13,512 bases of DNA from Synergistaceae bacterium (GTDB lineage: Bacteria; Synergistota; Synergistia; Synergistales; Synergistaceae): the NCBI GenBank assembly GCA_031283975.1, contig JAITAT010000087.1:1-13512 (forward strand). The letters run 5' to 3'. Every line of letters begins with the position of its first letter. Positions within the stretch are counted from its first letter, which is position 1. Of the stretch, positions 1-7,313 are shown in pieces. The position numbers and the translations under genes are program-made. Under the pieces are notes generated by a model that saw nothing but the letters and a program-made list of their open reading frames with translations, was not told where the DNA came from and searched no databases.

Positions 1-303
1 CACGTCCGTCATAATTTAACCCTGATTATATATATACGCGATAACCGGCCGAACGCGGCCGACATTAAATTCTCCATAACGAATACGAGCGGGGGTTTAC
101 TTTAATCTATAATATACACAAATGATAGATGATCATCAAAGCCGTAAGATGTAGCAAGTGACGGAATTAAAATGCCGCTCAAAATATGGATTGTCGGCTT
201 TCGAGCCACAATTACATCATTACATGATATCTTTTCTAGCCTTGTGCACGTATGCGTTTGAACTCCACAAAACCGTATTATGCTCTAATTGGATAGTCAT
301 AAT
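1..303. other. Left flank, no gene recognised
   Basis: I see no convincing coding region here. The open frame that begins at 158 on the plus strand runs on into the antisense of fumarase beta and has no recognisable domain. A small imperfect hairpin lies at 191-211: 4 bp plus 4 bp stems with one bulged base and a TTCG loop. It is about 90 bases past the fumarase beta stop and could be a weak terminator for the minus-strand transcript, but it lacks a clear T-run. A TATAAT at 108-113 has no matching -35 hexamer. Confidence 0.4.
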
Positions 304-855
304 TTATTTTGTCCGCCCACCCCTTTCGTATATGTCGTTTCCTTCCGAATCTATCGCCACTATCGCCGGGAAATCCTCCACTTCGAGGCGGCGTATCGCC
401 TCCGCTCCCAGTTCGGGGAACGCTATGACCTCTGAGGCTTTTACCGATCTCGCGATCAGGGCGGCGGCTCCGCCGGTCGCGGCAAGGTATACGCCGCCGT
501 GTTTTACGATGGCCTCTTTCACTGATGAATTGCGGAGTCCTTTTCCTATCATCACTTTGAGGCCGGCGGCTATCAGCGTCGGGGAATAAGAGTCCATGCG
601 GCCGCTGGTAGTCGGGCCTATGGAGCCGGTCGCCGCCCCGGGCCTTGCTGGGCTGGGCCCGGCGTAATAAACCGCGGCTCCCTCGAAATCGAACGGCATC
701 GTCTCATGACGCGCCAGCATTTCGACGAGACGGGCATGCGCCGCGTCCCTGGCCGTGTACAACACGCCGGACAGTGATACGGAGTCTCCTCGCGACAGTC
801 CCTTTATAACTGAACCGGACAGCGGAGTCGTTATTTTTATTTTTGCGGCGGTCAT
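304..855 (-). CDS. fumB: Fumarate hydratase class I, beta subunit
   Basis: The 183-residue product is the small (C-terminal type) subunit of the two-subunit, iron-sulfur class I fumarase/tartrate dehydratase family. With the alpha subunit it catalyses reversible hydration of fumarate to malate in the cytoplasm. Family-typical segments are YTARDAAHARL (residues 33-43), the YYAGPSPA to TTSGRMD stretch (63-88) and the closing FPELGAEAIRRL region (146-157). Length matches stand-alone beta subunits (about 185). The ATG at 855-853 overlaps the alpha stop in an ATGA, so translation is probably coupled. The same frame stays open upstream to 1149, but those residues are antisense-like and Arg-rich, so I start at 855. 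The paralogous tartrate dehydratase cannot be excluded by sequence alone. The symbol is generic and does not imply orthology to E. coli FumB. Confidence 0.93.
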   Translation of the reverse strand: MTAAKIKITTPLSGSVIKGLSRGDSVSLSGVLYTARDAAHARLVEMLARHETMPFDFEGAAVYYAGPSPARPGAATGSIGPTTSGRMDSYSPTLIAAGLKVMIGKGLRNSSVKEAIVKHGGVYLAATGGAAALIARSVKASEVIAFPELGAEAIRRLEVEDFPAIVAIDSEGNDIYERGGRTK

Positions 856-1694
856 AATGTCGTCTCGACGTGCCTTGTGGCGTGGCAGCCGATATTTACG
901 GCAATAGGAAGCCCGGCGATGTGTGTCGGAAATGTTTCTATATGGACGGCAAGAGCCGTCGTTTTCCCGCCCAAGCCGGCAGGGCCGATATCCAGAGAAT
1001 TTATCTCCTCCAGCAGCTCGCGTTCCAAGCCGGTCCAGAGCCAACTCCCATTGGTCGAGCCGACGGGCCGCAACAGAGCTTTTTTGGCCATCAGGGCCGC
1101 GTAATCCATAGTGCCTCCCACGCCGACTCCCACGATTATCGGCGGGCACGGGTTAGCTCCGGCGGATCTTACCGTATCAATGACGAAACGCTTTATTCCG
1201 GCAATGCCCTGGGACGGGGTCAGCATCAGCACTCCGCTCATATTCTCGCTCCCGAAACCCTTCGGAGCGACGGTTATTTTGAGTCTGTCTCCCGGCACTA
1301 TGTCGAAGTAGATGACGGCCGGCGTATTGTCGCCCGTGTTCACCCTGTCGATGGGGTCGGCCACCACCGACGCCCGCAGATAACCGTCTTTGTAGCCGCG
1401 CCGGACGCCCTCGTTAATGGCGTCTCTTATCGAACCCCCGGTCAGCCGGACGTCCTGCCCCATCTCGACGAACACGACAGCCATTCCGGTATCCTGACAT
1501 AGCGGCAGATTGCCTTCCGCGGATATCTCCGCGTTTTCCAGCAATTGTCCCAGCACATCCCGGGACGCCGCATTGTCCTCCGAGTCCAAACCCTGCCTGA
1601 TAGCGTCCTTTATGTCCTCGCTCGCGATGTAATTTGCCTTTATACACAACGCTTCGACGGCATCTATCACTTGACGCGCGTCTATTTCCCTCAC
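852..1694 (-). CDS. fumA: Fumarate hydratase class I, alpha subunit (internal start within a longer frame)
   Basis: This is the 280-residue catalytic alpha subunit of class I fumarase. Three cysteines expected to hold the [4Fe-4S] cluster are visible: C66 in LCQDTG, C183 in NPCPP and C270 in IGCHATRH. The VREID..QVIDAVEALCIKANY start is typical of the family N-terminus. I chose GTG at 1694-1692 because AAGGAGGG lies at 1710-1703 with good spacing, and the resulting length equals that of stand-alone alpha subunits. The stop overlaps the beta ATG. The frame has no stop upstream of this GTG and continues into the carboxypeptidase gene, so a fused form is formally possible. A cytoplasmic, oxygen-labile Fe-S enzyme attached to an exported protein makes little sense, so I favour separate initiation here. 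Confidence 0.9.
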   Translation of the reverse strand: MREIDARQVIDAVEALCIKANYIASEDIKDAIRQGLDSEDNAASRDVLGQLLENAEISAEGNLPLCQDTGMAVVFVEMGQDVRLTGGSIRDAINEGVRRGYKDGYLRASVVADPIDRVNTGDNTPAVIYFDIVPGDRLKITVAPKGFGSENMSGVLMLTPSQGIAGIKRFVIDTVRSAGANPCPPIIVGVGVGGTMDYAALMAKKALLRPVGSTNGSWLWTGLERELLEEINSLDIGPAGLGGKTTALAVHIETFPTHIAGLPIAVNIGCHATRHVETTL

Positions 1695-2834
1695 CGCGTC
1701 TCCCCTCCTTTCATCATCGGCTCCCTCGGTTTCCGGCGGCATATCCGATCCCGGCCACACCGATGGATCGTCAAATTCAATCTCGCCGAATTCCGTGTCG
1801 TCCCCCGGTTCGATATCGTACTCGAATTCCAGTTCCTCCGCCAGCCTTGGCGGAATTCCGTCGTAATACGAAAGCGTTTTATCCGAGGATGCTGGCGTAT
1901 CGCCCGACACGGCGCCCGCGTCAGCCGAAACGGGTTTGGACGGATCGGGCGCCGGAGGAATATCGAAGGATATCTCCCCTCCAACCGCTTCGAGCTGCTG
2001 GGCCACCTTGAGACGGCCGCCGCTCTCCACGGTTCTGAAACCCGATTCTATCAAAAACGCCGATCCATACGTGAGGTCTTTCGATGTCGGAGCCCCCAAA
2101 ATAACGGACACCAGTCTCACATCACCGCTTGCGGCCGTCGCGATTAAATTGTGTTTCGACGCGTTCGTCCAGCCCGTCTTGAGTCCGTCGACGTGAGGAT
2201 ACATCCTGAGCAGGGGATTTTTATTCGTCGTGGTCCTGCCGTTGTAAGTTATGGACAAAATTTTATGATACGGCAGGGCCTCCGGGTGATTTTCGATGTA
2301 GCCGCGCGACAGAATAAGCATATCCCTCGCCGTGGTCTCATGCCCTTTCGACGGCAGGCCATTGGGGTTTTTGAACACTGTCTTGCTCATGCCAAGTTCA
2401 GCCGCTTTGTCGTTCATCATTTTGCTGAACGCTTCCACGGAGCCGGCCATATATTCCGCGACGGCCACCGCCGCGTCGTTGCCGGAGGCCACCGCCGTCC
2501 CCTTCAGAAGTTCGTCGAGCACGACCGAATCCCCGGTTTTCAGGCCCATCCGCGCGCCGGGTTGAGACGCCGCCCGCTTGCTCACGATTACCGCGTCTCC
2601 CGACGAAATTTTCCCCTCTCCGATAGCGTCCATGGCAAGATACATGGTCATTATTTTCGTAAGCGACGCCGGTGGGATGCGCACGTCCTCGCTCTGAACA
2701 TAAAGGATGCTGGCCGACTTCAGATTCATCAGGATGGCGCCTCCGGCCTCGAGCGCGGCGCATTCTCCAATAGCGCACATGAAAAACATCTCCGCGGCCG
2801 CGGCTAAAAACGTCGCGCGAAAGCACTTGAACAA
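852..2834 (-). CDS. D-alanyl-D-alanine carboxypeptidase (PBP5/DacF type), frame continuous with fumarase alpha
   Basis: Residues 1-380 of this 660-codon frame are a serine D,D-carboxypeptidase of the S11 peptidase family, which removes the terminal D-Ala from peptidoglycan pentapeptides outside the membrane. The three active-site motifs are present: S57-L-T-K60 in PPASLTKIM, S117-G-N119 in ASGNDAAVA, and K219-T-G221 in DGLKTGW. The first 30 residues resemble a signal peptide, though Glu15 interrupts the hydrophobic core. The TTG start at 2834 with AAGGGGG at 2852-2846 is a best guess. After about residue 285 the usual PBP5 C-terminal domain and membrane anchor are absent. They are replaced by a Pro/Ser/Asp/Glu-rich tail. 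No stop intervenes before fumarase alpha (from residue 381). Real fusion, translation-level separation, or a nearby indel are all possible. Confidence 0.8.
   Translation of the reverse strand: MFKCFRATFLAAAAEMFFMCAIGECAALEAGGAILMNLKSASILYVQSEDVRIPPASLTKIMTMYLAMDAIGEGKISSGDAVIVSKRAASQPGARMGLKTGDSVVLDELLKGTAVASGNDAAVAVAEYMAGSVEAFSKMMNDKAAELGMSKTVFKNPNGLPSKGHETTARDMLILSRGYIENHPEALPYHKILSITYNGRTTTNKNPLLRMYPHVDGLKTGWTNASKHNLIATAASGDVRLVSVILGAPTSKDLTYGSAFLIESGFRTVESGGRLKVAQQLEAVGGEISFDIPPAPDPSKPVSADAGAVSGDTPASSDKTLSYYDGIPPRLAEELEFEYDIEPGDDTEFGEIEFDDPSVWPGSDMPPETEGADDERRGDAVREIDARQVIDAVEALCIKANYIASEDIKDAIRQGLDSEDNAASRDVLGQLLENAEISAEGNLPLCQDTGMAVVFVEMGQDVRLTGGSIRDAINEGVRRGYKDGYLRASVVADPIDRVNTGDNTPAVIYFDIVPGDRLKITVAPKGFGSENMSGVLMLTPSQGIAGIKRFVIDTVRSAGANPCPPIIVGVGVGGTMDYAALMAKKALLRPVGSTNGSWLWTGLERELLEEINSLDIGPAGLGGKTTALAVHIETFPTHIAGLPIAVNIGCHATRHVETTL
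1703..1710 (-). promoter_or_regulatory. Strong internal Shine-Dalgarno for fumarase alpha
   Basis: On the minus strand AAGGAGGG sits inside the open frame, eight bases before the GTG at 1694. It is among the best ribosome binding sites in the window. Within the long frame it encodes Glu-Arg-Arg-Gly, in an acidic stretch where a functional ribosome site is the simplest explanation. Confidence 0.8.
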
Positions 2835-2852
2835 GAAGCAACCATCCCCCTT

Positions 2853-2889
2853 AAACTCCGCGGCGCCGTCACGCAGCGCCGCGGAGTTT
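2853..2889. terminator. Perfect 14 bp hairpin between ftsZ and the carboxypeptidase
   Basis: Bases 2853-2866 pair perfectly with 2876-2889 around a 9-base loop, and the stem is GC-rich. On the plus strand it is followed by a run of Ts, as in an intrinsic terminator. On the minus strand, which carries the genes, the stem ends in TTT and then AAGGGGG. It may terminate or attenuate ftsZ transcripts, block antisense transcription, or protect mRNA ends. It directly abuts the presumed ribosome site of the carboxypeptidase. Confidence 0.7.
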
Positions 2890-2918
2890 TTTATGAAGAA
2901 AAATATTTCATCACAACT

Positions 2919-4127
2919 TCACTTGTACCGCGGTCTGCCTCGGCGCATAATCGAAGGGGTATCGAGCGGGGAATCGATCATAAACATAGCGTCCTGGTCA
3001 GAGGCAGGCGCTTTGGACGGAGGACGCCCCGATTGCGTATAATCGGCGGCGGCTTCATCGGTTCCGAAATCCGCGCCGGAATCCATCGCGAAACCTGTCG
3101 CGATCACCACCATCTGTATTTCTTCCTGTGAATCGCATCCCATGGACTCGTCACAGACGAAACCCCAGATGAAGTTGGCGTCCGGGTCTATCTGTTCCCC
3201 AAGCTGCTCGGCGGCATCCTTGACCTCAAAGAGACCTACGTCAGGCCCGGCGGTCACGTTCAATATGACGCCCTTGGCGCCTTTTATGGAGCTTTCCATC
3301 AACGGGCTTTCCATAGCGTGCTTCAACGCGTCTTCGGCCCGATTGTCGCCCTTGCCTTTGCCTACGCCCATCACTGCGCCGCCCGAATGCTTCATTATGC
3401 TCCGCAGATCCGCGAAATCGACGTTTATCTGCCCCGGTTTCGTCACAAGATCCGTCACACCCTGCACGGCTTGGCGCAACACCCCGTCCGCCATAGCGAA
3501 CGCGTCCTGAACGGTGGTCGAGCGGTCGGACAGGAGCAGCCTGTCGTTTGGAACTATTATCAGCGCATCCACTATTTTTTTCGTCTTTTCGATGCCGTAA
3601 TTCGAACTGGCGGTCCGCCTCTTGCCCTCGAAGCCGAAAGGACGGGTCACGACGGCCACCGTCAGTATCCCCATCTCCTTGGCTATCCCGGCGACGACAG
3701 GCAAAGCGCCGGTACCGGTGCCGCCGCCCATTCCGGCCGCGAGATACACCATATCGCAGCCTTTGAGACACGAACGTATGTTTTCCTTGGATTCCAACGC
3801 GGCCTCCTCCCCAATTTCGGGACGCGCTCCAGCGCCGTGACCTTTGGTCAGTTTTTCCCCTATCACCAGCTTTTCGACGGAAAGGCATTTCTCAAGGCAG
3901 TGAGCGTCGGTATTTATAGCCAGAAATTCAATCCCGCTGACCCCTGACCTTATTATGTGATCGATGGCGTTATTGCCGCCGCCGCCTATTCCTACGACCT
4001 TTATCCTCTCCTTGAACCTGGGCTGTTCAGAGGGAATCAGTCTGCCCTTGTTCTCCTCCTCAGGGGCACGCCCGCCTTTCGGTTCGTTTATATCGTCCTC
4101 CATGACTAAAAGGGCCGGAGTCGCCAA
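2919..4127 (-). CDS. ftsZ: Cell division protein FtsZ
   Basis: This 402-residue tubulin-like GTPase polymerises into the division ring. The nucleotide-binding glycine loop GGGTGTG is at residues 134-140, the first glycine-rich loop VVGIGGGGNNA at 44-54, PNDRLL at 193-198, and the T7 loop NVDFAD at 235-240 with both acidic residues needed for GTP hydrolysis across the interface. After about residue 350 comes a short variable linker and a C-terminal peptide (DTPSIMRRGRPRYK) that resembles the partner-binding tail, with an unusual basic end. A TTG start at 4127 is chosen because AAGGGGG lies 7 bases upstream; the in-frame ATG at residue 9 has no ribosome site. No ftsA lies beside it. The carboxypeptidase gene follows after a hairpin. 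Confidence 0.97.
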   Translation of the reverse strand: MATPALLVMEDDINEPKGGRAPEEENKGRLIPSEQPRFKERIKVVGIGGGGNNAIDHIIRSGVSGIEFLAINTDAHCLEKCLSVEKLVIGEKLTKGHGAGARPEIGEEAALESKENIRSCLKGCDMVYLAAGMGGGTGTGALPVVAGIAKEMGILTVAVVTRPFGFEGKRRTASSNYGIEKTKKIVDALIIVPNDRLLLSDRSTTVQDAFAMADGVLRQAVQGVTDLVTKPGQINVDFADLRSIMKHSGGAVMGVGKGKGDNRAEDALKHAMESPLMESSIKGAKGVILNVTAGPDVGLFEVKDAAEQLGEQIDPDANFIWGFVCDESMGCDSQEEIQMVVIATGFAMDSGADFGTDEAAADYTQSGRPPSKAPASDQDAMFMIDSPLDTPSIMRRGRPRYK

Positions 4128-4158
4128 ACCTATTCCCCCTTCAATAATGTTCTCCGTT

Positions 4159-4187
4159 AGTATAAGTGCGGAAACATTCCGTACGCT
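4159..4187 (-). promoter_or_regulatory. Possible ftsZ promoter with small inverted repeat
   Basis: On the minus strand a TATACT (4164-4159) lies about 32 bases before the ftsZ start. No good -35 hexamer is found 16-18 bases upstream. A small inverted repeat, CGGAA-ACA-TTCCG (4169-4181), falls where the spacer would be and could be an operator. Evidence is weak. Confidence 0.3.
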
Positions 4188-4237
4188 TTATCTTAAAAAG
4201 TAGGTCTCATACTGTCAAGTGCAGTGGTGAATAAGTC

Positions 4238-4267
4238 GTGAAATGTGATAAAGTTATTTTGTAATAT
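4238..4267 (+). promoter_or_regulatory. Candidate promoter for the DUF2156 gene
   Basis: GTGAAA at 4238-4243 (4 of 6 matches to the sigma-70 -35 box) is followed after 18 bases by TAATAT at 4262-4267. A transcript from it would start near 4274, right where the first inverted repeat of the leader begins. Confidence 0.35.
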
Positions 4268-4273
4268 TATTGC

Positions 4274-4421
4274 CGGTTTAGCTCGGAAAGAAATTAGTTC
4301 GCGGCTTTACTGAGCCGAATTAACGAGCAAATGGAGCTAAACGGCGATTTATCGTAAGCGCGCGGGATTCGATAAATTTTACCCGCGATGACATGACGGC
4401 CGTAGTCCGACATGATACGGC
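4274..4421 (+). ncRNA. Candidate structured 5' leader of the DUF2156 gene
   Basis: Several inverted repeats sit in this gene-free stretch. A 9 bp outer stem pairs 4276-4284 with 4334-4342. Nested inside it is an 11 bp hairpin (4294-4306 with 4313-4323, one 2-base bulge and one G-T pair). Then 4347-4354 pairs with 4370-4377 (8 bp), which overlaps and competes with 4361-4366 pairing with 4382-4387 (6 bp). Finally 4399-4404 pairs with 4416-4421, just ahead of the ribosome site. Competing hairpins before a start codon suggest a cis-regulatory RNA. I do not recognise a known riboswitch consensus. Chance pairing remains possible. Confidence 0.35.
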
Positions 4422-4441
4422 TAAATTATGGAGGCTTTTTT

Positions 4442-5341
4442 GTGAAGTTAAATTTGGAACCCGTCAATTTCGGCACAATATCCCGCTACCTCGAATTATG
4501 GAAAACAACGCCGCAAAAATCGTCCGACTACTCGTCCGGGGTACTGTTATGCTGGGAAAAGGCATTGGGTTATCAGTTCGCTTTCGACGAAACGGAGCCT
4601 TTGGCGTGGATAAAAGGGCTGTACCCGCATGAACACTTTTTGGCGCCCTCCGGCGATTGGAACGCCTGCAGGGATTGGGGAAAGATAATCGGAACGCGCT
4701 TTGGCAAACGCGCCGAGTTTCAACTTGTGCCGGAAACTCTGGCGGAAATATGGAAAACCGAGATGGACGGCGCGGTTGAGATATCGGAAAACCGCGCTAG
4801 CTGGGAGTATCTTCACGCGGTCAGTGATCTCGCGGATCTGTCCGGCAACAAATATATGCGCAAGCGCAACCGCGTCAACCAGTTCAGAAAACAAAACCCT
4901 TACCGCTACGCCCCCATAACCGCTGAGGAACTGCCGAGGATCATCGCGTTTCAAAGCGAATGGTGCGAATCCTACCGCGAGTTCGGAAGCTATGACAGCA
5001 TATCGGCCGAAAACGAGGGAATAATCCGCAATATCCTTGGCAACTGGGAAAAACTGCCGCAGCTTCTGGGAGGCATGATAGAAACGATGGGGCAGATAGC
5101 GGCTTACACGATAGCGGAAACGGCGGGCGACGACATGATAATGATACATTTCGAGAAGGCCAGCCTGAACTACAACGCCGCATATCAAGTGATAAACAGA
5201 GAGTTCCTGCTTCATGAAGGCAACAATTTCAAAACGGTAAACCGCGAGGAGGACATGGACGACGCCGGGCTGCGCGAAGCCAAAATGTCGTACCATCCGT
5301 CGGATTTCATCAAAAAATATACGGTGAGGGTTAATTTGTAG
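4442..5341 (+). CDS. DUF2156 protein (phosphatidylglycerol lysyltransferase C-domain-like)
   Basis: The 299-residue product belongs to the DUF2156/LPG_synthase_C family, two tandem acetyltransferase-like (GNAT) folds. In MprF-type enzymes this domain moves an amino acid from aminoacyl-tRNA to phosphatidylglycerol. Soluble stand-alone members like this one have no membrane segment and mostly unknown substrates. Family signatures are YLHAVSDLADLSGNKYMRKR (123-142) followed by RVNQFRK, and the C-terminal FEKASLNYNAAYQVINREF (237-255), NREEDMDDAGLREAK (267-281) and SYHP. The GTG at 4442 has GGAGG at 4430-4434 with 7-base spacing, which beats the upstream in-frame ATG at 4412. It is monocistronic, divergent from ftsZ and convergent with hemB. 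The long leader upstream may regulate it. Confidence 0.88.
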   Translation: MKLNLEPVNFGTISRYLELWKTTPQKSSDYSSGVLLCWEKALGYQFAFDETEPLAWIKGLYPHEHFLAPSGDWNACRDWGKIIGTRFGKRAEFQLVPETLAEIWKTEMDGAVEISENRASWEYLHAVSDLADLSGNKYMRKRNRVNQFRKQNPYRYAPITAEELPRIIAFQSEWCESYREFGSYDSISAENEGIIRNILGNWEKLPQLLGGMIETMGQIAAYTIAETAGDDMIMIHFEKASLNYNAAYQVINREFLLHEGNNFKTVNREEDMDDAGLREAKMSYHPSDFIKKYTVRVNL

Positions 5342-5391
5342 ATAGAGCGATACCCTCCTTTAGGGAGATGCGTTCTCGAAGCGCGACGGTC

Positions 5392-6387
5392 TCAACCTTT
5401 CTTCGGCCCGTCCTTCAAAATACGGGCCAATTCCCCGGCAAAAGAAGTTATCACCAGATCGCAGCCTGACCTCCTTATCGCCGTATGATATTCGAGCAGT
5501 GCTCGTTCCCTGTCGAGCGCTCCCGACGATATCGCCGAATGAAGCATCATGTACTCCCCGCTGACGGCGTAACCGACTAGCGGCAAATCGGTCCGCTCTC
5601 TGAGGCGGGCCGCGATATCGAGACACGGCCCGGCCGGTTTCACTATCAGCATATCGGCGCCTTCGTCCACATCCAGCATGGCATCGCGGATAATTTCCCT
5701 GGGATTCGTCGGGGGGAGCTGATAACCTCGCCTGTCCCCAAAGCTTGGCGCGCTGCCCGCCGCGTCGCGGAACGGGCCGTAAAACGCGGAAGCCAGTTTC
5801 GCCGCGTAGCTCATTATTCCGACGTCGCTCATGCCTTTTTCATCGAGAGCGGCGCGAATAGCGGCAACCCTTCCATCCATCATGTCGCTTGGAGCCACCA
5901 TGTCCGCCCCCGCCTCCGCCTGGCTTACCGCTGTTTTCGAGAGCAGGGCGAGAGTCAGGTCGTTGTCCACTCTACCATCCCGGCGCAGGTGTCCGCAGTG
6001 TCCGTGTGACGTGTATTCGCACATGCAGGTATCGGCTATCAGGAAAATACCGGGATATTTTTCCTTCAGGGCGGTAAGCGCCCTCTGCACAGGCTGTTTC
6101 GGGTCAAAAGCGCTCGTCCCGTCCGCGTCCTTGTATGTCGGCAGGCCAAACAACAAAAACGCGTTGACTCCGATATCGCGGGCCGGTTCCACTATCTGCG
6201 GCAGAAGATCGACGCTCCAATGGCAGACGCCCGGCATTGATTGTATAGGATTTGACACACCCTCGCCCGGACAGACAAATATCGGCAGTATCAACTGTCT
6301 GCGCTCGATAGCGACCTCCGACAGCATATCGCGCAGGACTGGGTTCTCCCGTATCCTTCGCATCCTCACAACAGGAAAACCGCTCAT
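5392..6387 (-). CDS. hemB: Delta-aminolevulinic acid dehydratase (porphobilinogen synthase)
   Basis: This 331-residue enzyme condenses two 5-aminolevulinate molecules to porphobilinogen in tetrapyrrole (haem, sirohaem, corrinoid) synthesis. The N-terminal RMRRIRENPVLRDML is diagnostic. The zinc-binding cysteines are C121, C123 and C131 (DTCMCEYTSHGHC). The two active-site lysines are K197 (SYAAKLASAFYGPFRDA) and K250 (ADMLIVKPA), where Schiff bases form. Length is normal. The start is taken at ATG 6387, which overlaps the TGA of the preceding DUF2993 gene as ATGA. AGGAGG lies about 12 bases upstream. An in-frame ATG at 6411 lies before that ribosome site and would add 8 residues unlike the family. 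No other hem genes are in the window. Confidence 0.97.
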   Translation of the reverse strand: MSGFPVVRMRRIRENPVLRDMLSEVAIERRQLILPIFVCPGEGVSNPIQSMPGVCHWSVDLLPQIVEPARDIGVNAFLLFGLPTYKDADGTSAFDPKQPVQRALTALKEKYPGIFLIADTCMCEYTSHGHCGHLRRDGRVDNDLTLALLSKTAVSQAEAGADMVAPSDMMDGRVAAIRAALDEKGMSDVGIMSYAAKLASAFYGPFRDAAGSAPSFGDRRGYQLPPTNPREIIRDAMLDVDEGADMLIVKPAGPCLDIAARLRERTDLPLVGYAVSGEYMMLHSAISSGALDRERALLEYHTAIRRSGCDLVITSFAGELARILKDGPKKG

Positions 6388-7142
6388 TGCGCCACACGTC
6401 CTCCTTCCCATACCGCCGTTTCCCCGCCGTCAAAATCGCGGGGATTCCCGGTCATGATCGCCGAAGAATCGGTCATGCCGATATCCTTAAATACAATTTT
6501 GAATGGTATCTCACTCCACGTTATCAGCGGATTAGCCCGCTTGAGCGCTTGAGCTTTTATGAATTCGGGCTGTCTGTGGTTCTCGATGTACATCGCCGCG
6601 TCGTCGATATATACTCCATCGGGCTTCAGCGCGAAATTTCCGGTTGCGGACAGCCTCACCCTCAGCGTAAAAAGCAGCGAAGTGGTAAAAATGCCCTCCA
6701 CACGAAAGCCCGACGGGCTGAAATTCACAACCAGGTCGGAAAATCCTCTAGTCTCATACTTCGCGAAATATTTGTTTATATCTTCAGCCCTCAGCACCAC
6801 TTCACCCCAGGAATAACCGATGAGCGACGCAAGCGCCTTGACGTCGTCGTCCTCCGGCGCCTCATTCGATATCAGTATGGCTTCTATTCTGAGGGAGTCG
6901 ACCATCACTCCGCTGAGGGAAACGCCCCTGGCCTCGGCATAGGCGTGACTATCCAGAACCTTCACCCGGAGATATTCCGGCGCGAATTTCGCTCCGAGTT
7001 TCTCTGCCAGGATCTGCGCCATCTCCCCGTCCGTCAAAACCGCGCTCTCCGCGTGTTCTGCAGCCAGGCCCAACGAAATGAAAAAAATCGCCAAAACTCT
7101 CAGAAATATCCTCCACCCGCGCGCGGCGGCGCCTTCATCCAT
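6384..7142 (-). CDS. DUF2993 (LmeA-like) secreted or periplasmic protein
   Basis: The product is about 252 residues, with an N-terminal export signal (Arg-rich start, hydrophobic FLRVLAIFFISLGLA, then an AESA cleavage-like site near residue 34). The rest resembles DUF2993 proteins, lipid-associated beta-rich cell-envelope proteins whose best known member is mycobacterial LmeA. Matching traits are alternating hydrophobic strands, VDSLRIEAILIS, VVLRAEDINKYF and DGVYIDDAAMYIEN. Function here is unknown. I favour the ATG at 7142, nine bases after GGAG. ATG 7151 abuts that GGAG directly and ATG 7223 lies far upstream without support. It overlaps hemB by 4 bases, so the two are co-translated, though no functional link is known to me. 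Confidence 0.75.
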   Translation of the reverse strand: MDEGAAARGWRIFLRVLAIFFISLGLAAEHAESAVLTDGEMAQILAEKLGAKFAPEYLRVKVLDSHAYAEARGVSLSGVMVDSLRIEAILISNEAPEDDDVKALASLIGYSWGEVVLRAEDINKYFAKYETRGFSDLVVNFSPSGFRVEGIFTTSLLFTLRVRLSATGNFALKPDGVYIDDAAMYIENHRQPEFIKAQALKRANPLITWSEIPFKIVFKDIGMTDSSAIMTGNPRDFDGGETAVWEGGRVAQ

Positions 7143-7271
7143 ATTCGCCATCTCCGTCCGAAAAAAATTTTGCCGCAATATCGCAATATATTTAATAATA
7201 TCGCACACCGTAAATTCGCGCAATCTTCCCCAAATTGCGTTTTATTTTTCGTTTTTTCCGATATAATTCGG

Positions 7272-7292
7272 TATACTGTAAGATATTATACT
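7272..7292 (+). promoter_or_regulatory. Tandem TATACT -10-like hexamers before the ECF S gene
   Basis: Two copies of TATACT, at 7272-7277 and 7287-7292, precede the ECF S-component start at 7314. The upstream sequence is T-rich with no clear TTGACA, so an exact promoter cannot be assigned. The divergent DUF2993 gene probably initiates from the AT-rich stretch around 7180-7210 on the other strand. Confidence 0.3.
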
Positions 7293-7313
7293 CAATCTGA
7301 GAGGCGGCAAACA

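Noticed and set aside
158..589. 143-codon plus-strand frame at the left end
   Set aside because: It lies mostly antisense to fumarase beta, has no ribosome site and shows no domain.
870..1502. 210-codon plus-strand frame
   Set aside because: It is antisense to fumarase alpha, with no domain signature. The minus-strand genes there are strongly supported.
2151..2807. 218-codon plus-strand frame
   Set aside because: It is a His/Arg-rich shadow antisense to the carboxypeptidase motifs.
3318..3947. 209-codon plus-strand frame
   Set aside because: It is antisense to the FtsZ GTPase domain.
4276..4342. GTTTAGCTC start resembling a tRNA 5' end
   Set aside because: No T-loop, anticodon arm or CCA-type acceptor pairing of tRNA shape is present. 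The pairing fits a leader structure instead.
6387..7313. Upstream extension of the ECF S component frame
   Set aside because: The extra 309 codons are antisense to DUF2993 and intergenic DNA. The membrane protein begins at ATG 7314.
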